Assembly: GCA_003290165.1 (NCBI GenBank)
Contig: QNQO01000448.1
Span: forward strand, 434,001-498,000
Source: Berberis thunbergii
Taxonomy: Eukaryota; Streptophyta; Magnoliopsida; Ranunculales; Berberidaceae
Direction: 5' to 3'
Length of the DNA: 64,000 nt
Below the pieces are notes generated by a model. That model did no database searches. It was not told the origin of the DNA and worked only from the letters and a program-made list of their open reading frames with translations. The stretch's first letter is position 1. Every line of letters begins with the position of its first letter. The translations under genes and the position numbers were made by a program. Below are positions 12,976 to 24,255 of the stretch, in pieces.

Positions 12976-12986
12976 CCCTTTTATAG
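12976..12986 (-). promoter_or_regulatory. TATA box of the antisense gene of element A
   Basis: CTATAAAAGGG on the minus strand starts 109 nt upstream of the first ATG at 12877. The same string stands 108 nt before the ATG of the homologous gene in element B. This conserved placement supports a real internal promoter directed against the element. Confidence 0.65.
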
Positions 12987-13237
12987 AATTAGACAGTGAA
13001 CAGACAATAAGAGATCATGCAAGAAATTATAGTTGCACGAATCCCTAAAATCACGCCAAAACAAGCTGAATGGTGACGTAATAGAGTACCCGTTAAATCG
13101 TAGCCATTGAGTTGATAGTTATTAACGACATTAAATGTTGAGCAATCGCACAGAGAAGTGATGATGAACCTCGATAACCTACCGCCGCATAGTTGGTTGT
13201 CACCCAAGTGAGGCCACTAACTAGGGGGAATAGTTGA

Positions 13238-13806
13238 TGATACATTAAACAAACATTCGATCATGGCCGAGCACATGGCACAATTAACAGGTTCGGTCAC
13301 TAAAGCCCAAAAAGGCATTTTTAAAGGACTATGATCCAGGTTAAAGGCCTAGACCTCAAGCCCTACGAATCTCAATGGTGTTATGAAGGAGACAAGCCAT
13401 TGCAGGTGCATCGACTTGTGCGTTCAACCCTCGCCGGACATGTGACAACTAAATTGATGAGAATTGCCTTACCAGATGCTTTGCCCAGGGTACAAGAGTC
13501 GGTCTCTTGACAAAGACGTATCTCAATGAAGGAGGAAATTGTCATGAGAAACCTCCCCCTTCATAGCGCCATGCATTCTTAAGTCACGTAAAAAGTTAAT
13601 TACTCATTATATAGGGTAAAGGAGGGAGAAGAGGAAACATGTACAAAAAAACCCTACAACTACACGTTGTCCAAGTTCATCTTGATCTTCTTCTTAATTT
13701 ACTGACTTAAGCTTCAGAGTGCCTTCGGCCACCAACAAGGTGGTATTTGAAGATCTAACCCTGTTTTGTAGGTTAGACCTCGAGGAGAACAAATTTGGAA
13801 GCATCA
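13238..13806 (+). repeat. 3' LTR of Tat element A
   Basis: The 569-bp repeat begins TGATACATTAAAC and ends GAAGCATCA, giving TG...CA ends. A polypurine tract stands just upstream. It aligns with both LTRs of element B, for example at CTCAATGAAGGAGGA, CTGACTTAAGC and GGCCACCAA-AAGGTGG. The partner 5' LTR is not in the window. Confidence 0.85.
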
Positions 13807-14175
13807 TGTATGATGAACCCAAGAACCTTTTTATATAATTAAATATGGAAAAGAGAATATGTTCAGTGGAAAATGAACATTGGACACCCTCTACAAAAGT
13901 AAAAATGAACATTGGAGACCCTCTGCAAAAGTATACATCATGTAGATTATCCCATCTAAAAATGATAATAAATAGAAGGAAGTCAATCATAGCCATCCGG
14001 CCGCTCACGAGAAGGAAAACAAGCAGTAAGCTAGTGAAGGAAAATAAGCATGTCATAAATGGACTAGAATGAAAAGGAATTTCTCTGAATTTCTTCCAGT
14101 TACATCCCCAAAGCCATAGACTTCCACTTACACTTCCAATGTATCCAAGACTTTTTTAGGGTTGTATACTAATAA
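13807..14175. other. Spacer between element A and a hAT-like element
   Basis: No gene is seen. A short imperfect direct repeat (AAAATGAACATTGGA, near 13870 and 13904) is the only visible structure. Confidence 0.5.
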
Positions 14176-14183
14176 GGTTTAGG

Positions 14184-14839
14184 CAAGGATGCATGGACAC
14201 GGACACGCGCGCCATGTCGGACACAAACATGGACACGACACACAGACTCGAGAATTTTTCGAAAACTAGGACTCGGGGACACGTCGACACGTGATACTAT
14301 TTTTTTAAATAAGTCATATAAACATAAACAATAATCTAACAAAGTGTCTTCCTAGAGTGTCTTCATTTTTGTTGCAAGTAGAAAATACACAAAGAAGAAA
14401 AAATGTAGAGAAAAGAAGAGATGCAAAGGCGGAGAAGAAGACACTCTGTTATAAGAAAAAACAAAGTTGAGAAAAAAATAGTAGAGAAGATAAAGGGAAG
14501 AAGCAAATGAGAGAAGAAGAAGCATAGACAATCTCTTTGCTTTAGTGGCTCTTTGCCTATTTTTTGAATCTCAATTGAAATAGTCATTCATTTAAGATAG
14601 ATCAACAACCATTAAATTAGGTGATTATTTGCACACATTCAAAAGTAAAAAAATGAAGTCGGTTGTCGAGTCTTGACTGTGTCAAGTGTATCGGAGGCGT
14701 ATCCTACATGTTGACCACATTGACCATGTGTCTGACACCTGCCAACACGTTGACTATGTGTCTGACGCGTGTTGAAAGCATGTCGAGCGAGTGTTAATGT
14801 CGGATACGAAAATTTTTCCGAAGAGTTTGTGCTTCCTTG
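14184..14839. mobile_element. Non-autonomous hAT-like element, 656 bp
   Basis: The ends form imperfect inverted repeats: CAAGGATGCATGGAC on the left and CAAGGAAGCACAAAC as the reverse complement of the right end. The 8-mer GGTTTAGG flanks both sides (14176-14183 and 14840-14847), the TSD length of hAT elements. Subterminal regions are rich in GTGTC/GACAC motifs, which may be transposase-binding repeats. No transposase is encoded. Confidence 0.75.
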
Positions 14840-14847
14840 GGTTTAGG

Positions 14848-15179
14848 TCAATCATATCAACACCCCAAACCCATGGTTAAATGAGCAAGTCGTGTCGTGT
14901 TGACATAGAACAATGTCATACTTTGGCTAACCCAAACCCATTAATTTCACGTTGGGCACAAATTGCCACCCCTAATCAGGACCGTCAAAGAATTTGCCCT
15001 AGTTGGACCAAAGCTATAGGTTGCAGAGCACTATTAACTAAGAGATTAGAGCTTATATGAATTAGAAAATACCCACACCAAGAGCTTTGATCCATCTTAA
15101 TCAATGTGTAAATGGTCTTCCACACAAAAAAAGTTAAAAGTGTGAAATAAGACACTTATCCATATTCGGAAGTGACTTG
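14848..15179. other. Spacer without recognised content
   Basis: AT-rich sequence between two MITEs. No open frame, repeat or RNA gene is recognised. Confidence 0.5.
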
Positions 15180-15506
15180 GGGTGTGTTGCATGGAATTCA
15201 ATTTCATTGAATCAATGGGAGACCACTTGTGTTTAATAAAATTTTGATCAAAATGCGGTAGACCATTTATCATAGATCTACGTTTTGATTGAAAATTCCA
15301 ACTCCTAGTCCTTACTCCTCACAAAGAATTGAATTCTCATATTTCATGGGAGTTCAACTCCCACTTTAATCAAAATTTAGAATTTATGATACTTGATCCA
15401 CCAAATGTTGATCAAAATTTGCTTAAAAACAAATGATCCCCCCATTAATTCAAGTGGTCCCCATGGATTCCACTGAAATGAACTCCATACAACCAAACAC
15501 ACCTTA
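15180..15506. mobile_element. PIF/Harbinger (Tourist-like) MITE, about 327 bp
   Basis: The left end reads GGGTGTGTTGCATGGAATTC and the right end, reverse complemented, reads AGGTGTGTTTGGTTGTATGG, the common Tourist-like plant terminus. The left copy lacks about five bases of it. The flanking trinucleotides are TTG and TTA, a plausible degenerate TWA-type duplication. Internal sequence is partly self-complementary. It is non-coding and related at its ends to the larger Harbinger-like element at 45890-49524. Confidence 0.7.
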
Positions 15507-15578
15507 GACTCTATGGTATACCGGTATACCAGGTTAAGGGAAATTTTGGTTGGAACTGGAGAGAATAGAAAATATATA

Positions 15579-15598
15579 TGTGTGTGTGTGTGTGTGTG
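15579..15598. repeat. (TG)n microsatellite
   Basis: Ten TG units in a row, preceded by a short AT run. Confidence 0.95.
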
Positions 15599-15770
15599 GA
15601 TGCTCTTTTACGAAGAAAATGTAGTTTAAGATGAACTTCGTGAGAAACAGAGTTACTAAGAATTGAGTAATGTGGTCTTGCATCCACATGGCATTAACTA
15701 ATTTCAGACAAGAGCACATATCCTTGTTCATTCATCTCACAAACAGCGATACCAAAATATCTTGTGGAAC

Positions 15771-15930
15771 TAGGGATAAAACGGGGCGGATTTGGGCAAA
15801 TCCGTCTCCGCATCGCCAGGGATCGCATATTCCCGAATTTGCCCCAAAAAATTGATGATTTTTTTAAACCATCCCCAAATCGTCACAGATGACGAATATC
15901 AGCCCTACCCCGATTAACTATTAACCAAAA
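15771..15930. mobile_element. Decayed hAT-like MITE piece
   Basis: The stretch begins TAGGGATAAAACGGGGCGG, similar to the widespread plant hAT MITE terminus, and has the typical alternation of GGGGCGG and TTTGCCCC motifs. The right end and TSD are not clear, so this is a family resemblance only. A similar GGGGCAGATTTGGG piece lies near 59490. Confidence 0.4.
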
Positions 15931-16071
15931 AAAATAAAAAATAAAAAAAGTTCAAAAAATGGATTGAAAAAGGGTCTCTTACAAAGATACCTTGAAACAT
16001 TGAAGATCTAAGGAGATTTTGAAGTCAACCAGAACACAGAAATGACTTGGAAACTATCGCCCCCACCCCTC

Positions 16072-16799
16072 ATCATCATCATCATCAAAGCCCATTCCCG
16101 AGATTGTCGGGGTCGGCTACATGAATTTTGGTTTTCCAAGCAATGCGATCTTCCCACATTTCCTCACCTAATCCAAGCTCAATGATATCTTCATTCACCG
16201 TCTTCATCCAAGTTTTCAACGGTCGTCCCCTCCGTCTACACCCTCCATTAACTTGCCAATCTAAACATTTTCTAATTGGCGCCGTGCTTGGTCTCCTCCG
16301 CACATGACCAAACCAAGTTAAACGTCTTTCTCTAATTTTTTTTCCTCTATGAACGCTACACCTAAGTATTTCCTAGTTCTTTCATTTCTAATTTTATCCT
16401 TACGAGTTTTACCACACATCCACCTTAACATACGCATTTCTGCTACTGTCATCTTATGCGTATGTTGTCCCGTAGTAGCCCAACATTCTGAACCGTATAG
16501 CATGGCTGGTCGAACAATGGTCTTATAACATTTCCCTTTTAGCCTTGCAGGCATCCTTCTATCGCACAATACTCCTGACGCCATTCGCCATTTCAACCAA
16601 CCAGTTTTAATCCTGTGGTCTACATCTGCTCCAATAGCCTCATTCTTTTGAATTATAGACACTAGGTATCGAAAAGCCTCACAATCCGGGACCTCGACAC
16701 CTTCAATCTCAATTGCATTACTTCTCCCTCTTGGTTCACACCCAAAGTTGCACACTAGATACTCCGTCTTCGAACGGCTAATTCTAAAACCTTTACTCT
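16072..16799 (-). mobile_element. RTE-clade LINE, 5'-truncated
   Basis: The minus strand encodes the C-terminal part of a non-LTR reverse transcriptase: RLRW-type helix remnants, MASGVLCDRRMPARLKGK, MLYGSECWA, MTVAEMRMLRWMCG, then, after a break near 16315, RRPSTAPIRKC and RGRPLKTWMK and the terminal IHVADPDN. The 3' end is a run of GAT trinucleotides (16072-16086 on the plus strand), a hallmark of plant RTE elements. An 18-bp duplication (CTATCGCCCCCACCCCTC) flanks it at 16054-16071 and 16800-16817. The copy is a short target-primed insertion with a damaged frame. Confidence 0.9.
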
Positions 16800-16817
16800 C
16801 TATCGCCCCCACCCCTC

Positions 16818-17149
16818 TCATTAAAAAAAATACATTACACAATTTGATTAGGTTAATGAGATCTCTTTCTTTCTCTATGTTTTTCTTTCTTTTTTTTCTT
16901 TATGTTGTGCCATTGTTGTAGTAAGAAAGAGAATGAGACCATTCCTCCCCTCCTTCATTTCCTTTTTGATCTTCTCCACACGTTTTAGCTGCAAAAAGAA
17001 AAGTTTATTTACTGGTTCATTCGTTCTATTTTGCTCTGGCTGTTTTCTCAAAGGCTTTATTAATTGGGAAGTCGACTTTGTTGGTGTGAAACTGATTTGC
17101 AATTATAACGCCCAATCACAAAGTGAGGCATTTAAAGCTCAATCTACTA
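16818..17149. other. Spacer left of the copia break
   Basis: A T/C-rich stretch (16860-17050) gives only shadow translations. Near 17150 the sequence changes abruptly into copia pre-integrase sequence. This is the left breakpoint of the proposed inversion. Confidence 0.5.
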
Positions 17150-18450
17150 GTTGTAAAAAACATAGGAGATTTGTAGGAGATTTGTTTAAGTTTGTCATCA
17201 AAATAGTAGAGACCGTCCACCATTCTAGCACTGCCAATCATCATCCCCGTGCTCATATCCTGGAAATCACAGTGAGAATAAAAAAATGTAACACGACAAT
17301 TAGAATCTTTAGAGAGTTGACTCACAGATAAGAGATCACAAGCAAGATTAGGGACATGAAGGACAGATTTTAGGGTGATGTTTTAAAAAATTTTGATAGA
17401 ACCTTTTCCTGCAATAGATGAAAAGTTTCCATCTGCAATTCTGACTTTTTTTACCGTCGGTACAAGGCGAAGCACCTGAATCAATGATCCAAGGTGTAGG
17501 ACTAGAATGACCAATAAAAGCACAAGAGTTGCCACCTGTTTGAGCTTGAGAAACACTAGGAATACCCGACTCTATATTGGATTTCAGCAATTTTAGTAGA
17601 CAATCCAGCTATTCTTTACTAAAGGGACCACTATAAGCATCATTTGCACGAGCAGATCGACCTCCATGCTTGCTTCTCTTCCAGTTGTTGCACACGTCAC
17701 ACCAAATCCGAGGCATGTCCTCGGCTCTATTCTTGTTATTGGAAGTTTTGCTCGCATTTGCATCAGCAACGACTAGGGCAGAATTTTCAATCGGCGTCCC
17801 ATTCCCTTTTTACCTAGCATAACATTATGGCAGCTTTCCTCCCTTCGAACTTCAGAGAATACTTCTCCAAGTGAAGGAAGCGGACCACGATTGATGATCC
17901 TCCCCCTTACTTCATCAAATTCTACATTCAGGCCAGCAAGAAATTTGTAGATGCGATCGTTTTCCACTGTCTTCTTGTGGTGATTGCAATCAGCTGGAGA
18001 TTTCCATTCATAATTATTGAAAATATCCAAATCCTGCCACAACCTTGTCAAAATATTGAAGTATTTGGTGACATTGTCTTCCCCTTGTCGAATTTCTCCA
18101 GGTTGTAGTTGCAGCTCATACACTTGAGATTGATTGCTAAGATCAGAATACATCTAGTGAATATTATCCCAGAGTTCCTTGGCAGTTGGATAACACATAT
18201 AGTTAGAGGCGATGTCTTCATCCATGGAATTGACAAGCTAGGCTATAACCATGGAATTTTGTGCATCCCAAGTGGCATAAGTCGTATCCTTCAAATCAGG
18301 TACCTTTGTATCACCAATCAGGTACCCAATCTTTCCTCTCCCTCGAATATACATACGCACTGATTGTGATCAGCGTAGGAAATTGTCTCCATTAAGGCGT
18401 ATAGTGGTAATTTGAACAGAGTGTGAGCCAAAAGACCTAGATTCAGACAT
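17150..18450 (-). pseudogene. Copia gag-protease-pre-integrase remnant
   Basis: Translation starts at ATG 18450 (MSESRSFG). The copia-like N-terminal domain follows (SVRMYIRGRGKIGYLIGDTK), then the gag core at 18153-17780 with LWDNIH, GEDNVTKYFN, LAGLNVEFDEVRGRI and EVFSEVRREES. The aspartic protease signature WIIDSGAS is at about 17497-17470. The pre-integrase part (MIGSARMVDGLYYFDDKLKQ) is at 17250-17180. In-frame stops (for example before MYSDL) and frameshifts disable it. Confidence 0.85.
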
Positions 18451-18524
18451 TGTGAGAGGCTAAGAGTCAAGAATAGTCCAAATAACCTTTTCCAAATGCA
18501 GACAAGAATTAGGAGATAAGTTCC

Positions 18525-18536
18525 AGCTCGATACCA
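18525..18536 (-). promoter_or_regulatory. Primer-binding site of the copia 5' half
   Basis: TGGTATCGAGCT directly follows the 5' LTR in element orientation. It matches the TGGTATCAGAGC site complementary to initiator tRNA-Met, with one base lost. Confidence 0.75.
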
Positions 18537-18794
18537 TGAAGATTTATGAGGAAGAATGATTCTTGTGTATATTTTCACCTAGTATCTTCAGGTTTAAATA
18601 CAAGAATATAGACTCAATAATAATAATTGCTTTCTAACCACTAACTATAGTAATTACTCTCTACCAACTAATAACCAACTCCCAACTACTTTCTAACAAC
18701 TAATATCCAACACCCAACTAATTACATTAATCACACAAAGACAAAATTCTAACACAACTCCTGGAGATCAGCAATAATATTCTTTTTTCCATCA
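18537..18794 (-). repeat. 5' LTR of the split copia element
   Basis: The 258-bp LTR reads TGATGGAAAAAAGAATATT at its start and ends ATAAATCTTCA on the minus strand. It aligns over its full length with the 3' LTR at 62135-62393, with scattered substitutions and small indels. Confidence 0.9.
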
Positions 18795-19500
18795 GGAAGA
18801 TGTTGGGTCTTCCCGTGTTTGGTGATTGACATCCTTGAATTTGAGAAATATGAGACTTTGGAGCCGACTACAAGGAAGCCTTGGAAGCTAACTCCACATA
18901 CTATCTTATGGAGTTTAAAAACAATGGAATCTTCATGGATGGGAAAATCTTTACAAGCGCTATAGCAGTATGGGTCTCCTGGTGTTGGGACAAGCCACTC
19001 TGCTTCTGAGTAGGACGGGTTTGAACATTTTATTTTCTCAATTGGACGAACATTCTAAAACACCTAGAAATCTAGATTTAGCCACTTTTAAATTTCACCA
19101 TCAATAAAACTTATCTGTCTTGCTCCAGAAAAATAATAATAATGTCTGTCAAATCCCTAATAATGTTTTCTAAAAAAAAATATGACTGTAGGATCTTAAA
19201 ATTGCCTCTAGTTTTTAATACAGTCAAAACGACGTAAGAATTGATAAAAATAAATGGTTTAAAAAGGATTTAACACGTTGGTTGGAGAGCACTCTACCTA
19301 CCTAATCACCTATTGCATTATATTCTTGTAATTCAAATCATAGAATGGTGATGCTTCATAAGCTGTATTGAAAATCAATAATTTACCTAAAAAAGAAGAG
19401 AAATGAAAAAAAAAAAAAAAAAAGGTGTTACTCTAAAAATATGGGTCTTCTTACTAGTTACTACTAACATATATCTAAGCCACAAGTAAACTACACAGAC

Positions 19501-19568
19501 CTTGGTAAACCTTCTGGTGTAGTTTCAGCCACTAGTTGTTCTAATTGCTCCCGTAAAGTAGCAACATA
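19501..19568 (-). other. Exon-like fragment of an unidentified gene
   Basis: A 68-bp open segment on the minus strand reads YVATLREQLEQLVAETTPEG and ends LPR. It is bordered by a good acceptor (CTATCTTGCAG) and a GT donor (AAG/GTCTGT). The peptide is leucine-rich and coil-like and does not identify a family. It may be a stranded exon of a decayed or captured gene, or chance. Confidence 0.35.
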
Positions 19569-20754
19569 CTGCAAGATAGAGTGACAGCCAAAAAATAAAA
19601 TAACATAAGAAGATCAAAGGCATAAGTTGCAACAACTATATAAGAACCCTCACAACACTTAAAACTGACTATGAACCAACAAACCATATAAGATGCAACC
19701 TGAGTCGTCACACAATAACTAAGCCCTCCTATGACATGTCCAACCAACAATACTTGGACACCCAATGGCACTGGCAAGTTTCCTGATACTCTCTTCAAAT
19801 GTGTCAAAGTGAGCATTGGTAAGGCTGATCAAATGAAATTTTGGCACGATCTGTTTTGTGGCAAGGGCAGCTTAAAAAAATCACTTCCTAAACTTTGACA
19901 AAAACACATCAACATGGATTCTATTGATAACTACTATGTACTTCTTAGTTACTACGTATGAATGTTATTTCCCCCTTAGAGAGATATTAACAAAGGGGAA
20001 AGAAAACCAAAGATACACAATTACCCATTTACACAAAGACAAGATTTCCCCATGAGAACATAAAATCATCCAGATGATAGTTCCCCCATCTCATCCCATG
20101 CCCACCCCTAATATTAAGAGGGTCTCCAACATAACAAAAAAAAATTCTTCATTTGGAAAATTTAAATCTTTCTCAAAATAAATTACCTACCCACACACAC
20201 AGAAACAAGTAAATAAATTATTATCAAATGTGGCATGAAACCCAAGTCTTAGACAAATGCTGATACTCTTTTCTGATCAATCATATTATTACGCAGCCTT
20301 CTGCGGTATCTGTTTCGGTCTTATTGAATCACATGATTGGAATCTCCATGAAACAAATATAGAAGTTAAAAATTAAATCAAGGGCCCCAATGTGTTTCCT
20401 CTTTGCCCATGTTTGCCTTTCTCCTTTCTTTAAAACCTCTTTCTGCCCATAACATCATCTTCTCCGTGACACTTCTTCCATCACCTCCTTCATTGCCACC
20501 ACCATTGCCCTCCGTCCTTCCTCTTTTCCCCTTCTCTATTAGTAATTATTCTCCCTCTCTTTTTATTCCCTCCTCTCTAATATTTCCTACAGGATTAGAA
20601 AATATTACAAAGTATATTACCATACTCATACCCGACAAAGATTAACCTACATACCATCACATCTGTGCATTGAAAATGCACATGCACTTAAAAGACACAT
20701 ACAAAAATGTTTGTTCATCAAAACTTAACAAAAAAACCAGATATGTGTGTATGT

Positions 20755-20778
20755 GGAGAGAGAGAGAGAGAGAGAGAG
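20755..20778. repeat. (GA)n microsatellite
   Basis: Twelve uninterrupted GA units. Confidence 0.95.
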
Positions 20779-20861
20779 GGGTCTTTGGGTTTTGTTCCAA
20801 ATGGGTTCACTAAGGAAACATTCAACAATTGAACATGATTTGAAGAGAAAATATTAAATAC

Positions 20862-21405
20862 TGTTAGGATCTGACTTATTCTGGTTATGTCCTGCAGAAA
20901 TGAAGCACATCAACTCAAGTCTTATTGGCAGAAATCAGAAAGAAGATGGATTGAATCCTGCGGTCTCAGCAAACAAAATGCCAAACAGAGATTTGCAAGA
21001 AGGAATGCTGATCATGCAACTTTCAATACAAAGAATAGAAGAACAATTGAATTGAATTGAATTGAATGATATGTATTGATAAGAAGGCTATTCGAGATGC
21101 CCTAGAGAGTAATTGCTCAATGTACTATTGTTCTTACAAAATTGAAATCCCCCTATTTCCTCCAGTTCTAGTCCTATTTATAGCACCTTGTCTACTTGTA
21201 TCATTCCCACTTAAATCCCAATTGTAGCCACTTGTATTCTGTATTCAATTACACAGCTTGCTTCTGTTACAACTTGCATTCTGTTACAACACCTTGCATA
21301 TTTTCGTAGCAACAATTAGCACAAACTGTCCTCCTCTTCTGCACTTACTGATTCCTTATTGCATTCTTCCTCCTTGTGTAAGTAAATCTGATAGGGGACC
21401 TATCA
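20862..21405 (-). repeat. 3' LTR of gypsy element C
   Basis: The 544-bp LTR is nearly identical to the partner at 25317-25875. It contains an ATTGAATTGAATTGAATTGA run and a TATTTATAGCACC segment that could serve as TATA region on either reading. Confidence 0.92.
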
Positions 21406-21418
21406 TTACCCCTGCCCC
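21406..21418 (-). promoter_or_regulatory. Polypurine tract of element C
   Basis: On the minus strand GGGGCAGGGGTAA stands directly before the 3' LTR, the expected site for priming plus-strand DNA. Confidence 0.75.
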
Positions 21419-22467
21419 AAAGACGCACCTTGTTGGTTTAACAAATCAAATGCCTCCCACATAGCTTCATAAGCAGGTAAATCCTTCCATTTGATTAGAA
21501 CTTCCAACGTACCTGGCTCGCCCTTGACAGTCTGCCTGACATCCAACACTGTCTCTGGTTGCACCACTAATTCAACATCATCAGTCAAGTGAGAAGAGAT
21601 AGGAGACATAAGAGAATAAGGCACTTTAGCCCGGCATAACAGAGAAACATGAAATACTGAATGAATTTGGGAGGAAGGAGGTAAGGCCAGCCTATAAGCC
21701 ACAGAGCCTACTTTGGCTAAAATCTCATAAGGGCCATAAAACCTGGGCGACAACTTCTGATTATTACGCCGAACCAGTGATTGTTGGCGGTATGGTCTGA
21801 GCTTCACAAAGACCTTGTCGCCTACTTCAAAGGCTTCATCTCTCCTAGATTTATCAGCAAACCACTTCATCCTCTGTTGTGCTTTTTGTAAATTCTCCCT
21901 TAACTTCTCCAAAATACTGTCTCTGGCTGATAATAACTGCTCTATGGAAGAGACGGTTGTACTGCCTGTGGTGTAGTGCAATAGTGGAGGAGGATCTCGT
22001 CCATAAAGTATCTTGAATGGGGCATAACCAGTGGCCGAATGGGAGGACGTATTGTACCAATACTCGGCCCAAGAAAGCCATTTGGACCACTGTTTGGGTT
22101 TTTCGGAAGCAAAACACCTCAGATATGTTTCAAGACAACGGTTGAGCACCTAGGTTTGGCCATCCGTTTGTGGATGATATGTCGTACTGTGTGTCGATTG
22201 TGTGCCTTGCAACCTGAACAACTCACAACAAAAGTGACTGATAAAAATTTTATCCCTGTCCGAAATAATGGAGATAGGTGTTCCATGAAGTTTGACAACT
22301 TCCCTAGAGAACATTATTGCAACTCCTTTGGCAGTAAATGGGTATTTCAACCCTATAAAATGACCATATTTACTGAGACGATCCACAACTACCATGATAG
22401 TGTCCACCATACCCGAATTAGGCAACCCTTCTATGAAGTCCATTGTCACTTCATCCCAAACTTCCTA

Positions 22468-22626
22468 ACTTCCTAACATCAGCTTTCATTCTTATCCAAT
22501 AGAGTAGGTAGTGGGATAGGTTGAAGAAGACCAGCTGGACTGACGACCATTGTTTTATTTCGTTGACACACCTCACATTCGCTTACCAACTTCCTAACAT
22601 CAGCTTTCATTCTTATCCAGTAGAGT
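22468..22626. repeat. Short direct duplication within integrase of element C
   Basis: A 37-bp string beginning ACTTCCTAACATCAGC occurs at about 22468-22505 and again at about 22588-22626 with one difference. The first copy is extra and disturbs the integrase frame just before DFIEGLPNS. Confidence 0.8.
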
Positions 22627-24255
22627 TCTTTGGCTATCTGCTGCCCACAGATGAAGTATGGGATTCTTGAAAGAGAATGGGAATAAGAGAAGAAGTAGAT
22701 GGAATAACTAACCGATCCTTGTAATGTAGTAGGCCATTTACAATCTTAAAACAAGGGCGGCCTGAGCTTTCCAACAGAGTCTGTTTGATTTGCTCGAGAG
22801 TGGAGTCATTCCCAATTTCAGACTTTAATACCGTCCAATCTCTCCAGGTGGGCAAACTGAGATAAGAACAGGATGGTGGAAGAGAAATCATTGACAATGC
22901 ATCAGCCGCTTTATTGGAAGCCCCTAGTTTTTACTGAATTTCAAACTCATATTCCAAAAGTTTACTTACCCATCGTTGGTACTCAGACCCAATGACTCTC
23001 TGTTCCATCAAGAATTTCAAACATTTTTTATCTGCCCTAATGGTGAACTTGCGCCCTAACAAGTAAGCTCGCCACCTTGTCACTGTCAACACTATAGCCA
23101 TGAGTTCCTTCTCGTAAATAGGCTTAAGTCGGGCTCTTTGCCCCAAAACCTGCCTGAAAAATGCTATTGGTCGTTGCAATTGCATCAATACAGCGCCCAC
23201 TGCAAACTGACGCATCTGTTTCGACAACGAACTCTTTGGACATATCCGGCATTGCCAATACTGGTGCCTCAGTCATAATGTGCTTCAGCTGTTGGAAAGC
23301 CATTTTGGCATGTTGATGCCATGCAAAGCTGTCTTTTTTAATTGTGACGTCAAGGGCCAGGCTACCTGACTATACTCTTTCATAAACTTTCGATAGTACC
23401 CCGTGAGTCCCAAAAACCCCCTTAACTCAGTAATATTTTTGGGTTGTGGCCAATCCAACATTGCCTGAATCTTTGATTTATCCACAAAAACCCCATCCGC
23501 CGAGATCACATGTCCTAAATAACACAGTCTGGAGCATCCGAACTCACGCTTCTTCTTGTTCGCATATAATTGGTGTTTTTATAGTACCCCCAATACCACC
23601 TCAAGATGCTCTATGTGTGCCTCAACCCCCTTACTATACACCAGAATATCATCAAAAAAAACAAGCACAAACTCACGTAGATAGGGCCGAAAAATTGATT
23701 TCATCATTGCCTGGAAAGTCGTCGGTGCATTCGTGAGACCAAACGACATCACCAAGAATTCATAGTGCCCCTCATGAGTTCTGAAAGCCGTTTTGGGTGC
23801 ATCCCCTTCTCTCAAATGAATCTGGTGATAGCCTGACTTGAGATGTAATTTTGAGAAGATAATTGACCAGTGAAGCTCGTCTAACAACTCATCTATAATT
23901 GGAATAGGGAATCGATCAGGTACCATTTGTTTGTTTAATGCTCGGTAGTCCACGCAGAAATGCAAACCCCCATCCTTCTTCTTAACTAGCAAAACTGGGC
24001 TTGAGAAAGGACTCACACTTGGTCTTATAGTCCCTGTTTCCAACATCTCATCGATCAACTTTTTTATCTAATTTTTTTGAATTTGAGGGTATCGATAAGG
24101 TCTGACGTTCACAGGATTTGAGCTTTTATGTAAGATAATCGCATGTTCGAATCCCCTGCGTAGAGGTAGTCCTGGTGGCAATTGGAACACCTTCTGATAT
24201 CTGCCAAACAGCTCTGATATGACTACTGGAACAGCTGAAGCTTCTCCCCATGGAG

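Larger units (their letters stand above)
6885..13806 (+). mobile_element. Ty3/gypsy Tat-lineage element A, 5'-truncated
   Basis: The element starts inside the RT/RNase H connection and runs through an RNase H, integrase, a block of 80-90-bp tandem repeats, an antisense internal gene, a polypurine tract (AGGGGGAATAGT near 13225-13235) and a 569-bp 3' LTR. The 5' LTR, gag, protease and most of RT are missing from the window. Domain order, antisense gene and LTR sequence all match element B at 27314-37845, so the two belong to one family or close sister families. All coding parts are broken. Confidence 0.85.
17150..18794 (-). mobile_element. Ty1/copia element, 5' half (LTR-gag-protease)
   Basis: From right to left the minus strand carries the 5' LTR (18794-18537), a primer-binding site, gag, protease and the start of the GAG-pre-integrase region, which ends near 17150. 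Integrase, RT, RNase H and 3' LTR are absent here. They occur as the matching half at 59813-62393 on the other strand, with near-identical LTR sequence. The base run outside the 5' LTR is GGAAG on the plus strand (18795-18799), that is CTTCC in element orientation, equal to the flank of the other half. Confidence 0.9.
18795..20861. other. Intergenic stretch with LINE scraps
   Basis: Two plus-strand pieces look like LINE C-terminal remains. At about 19805-19885 the reading SIGKADQMKFWHDLFCGKG fits the zf-RVT type segment after LINE reverse transcriptases. At about 18870-18960 PHTILWSL and NNGIFMDGK are weaker matches to the LINE tail. The rest holds A-rich runs, a C/T-rich stretch (20400-20600) with a shadow frame, and no recognised gene except the exon-like piece listed separately. 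Confidence 0.45.

Noticed and set aside
20403..20645. Pro/Leu/Ser-rich 80-codon frame
   Set aside because: C/T-rich low-complexity DNA, no homology recognised, no splice or domain support.
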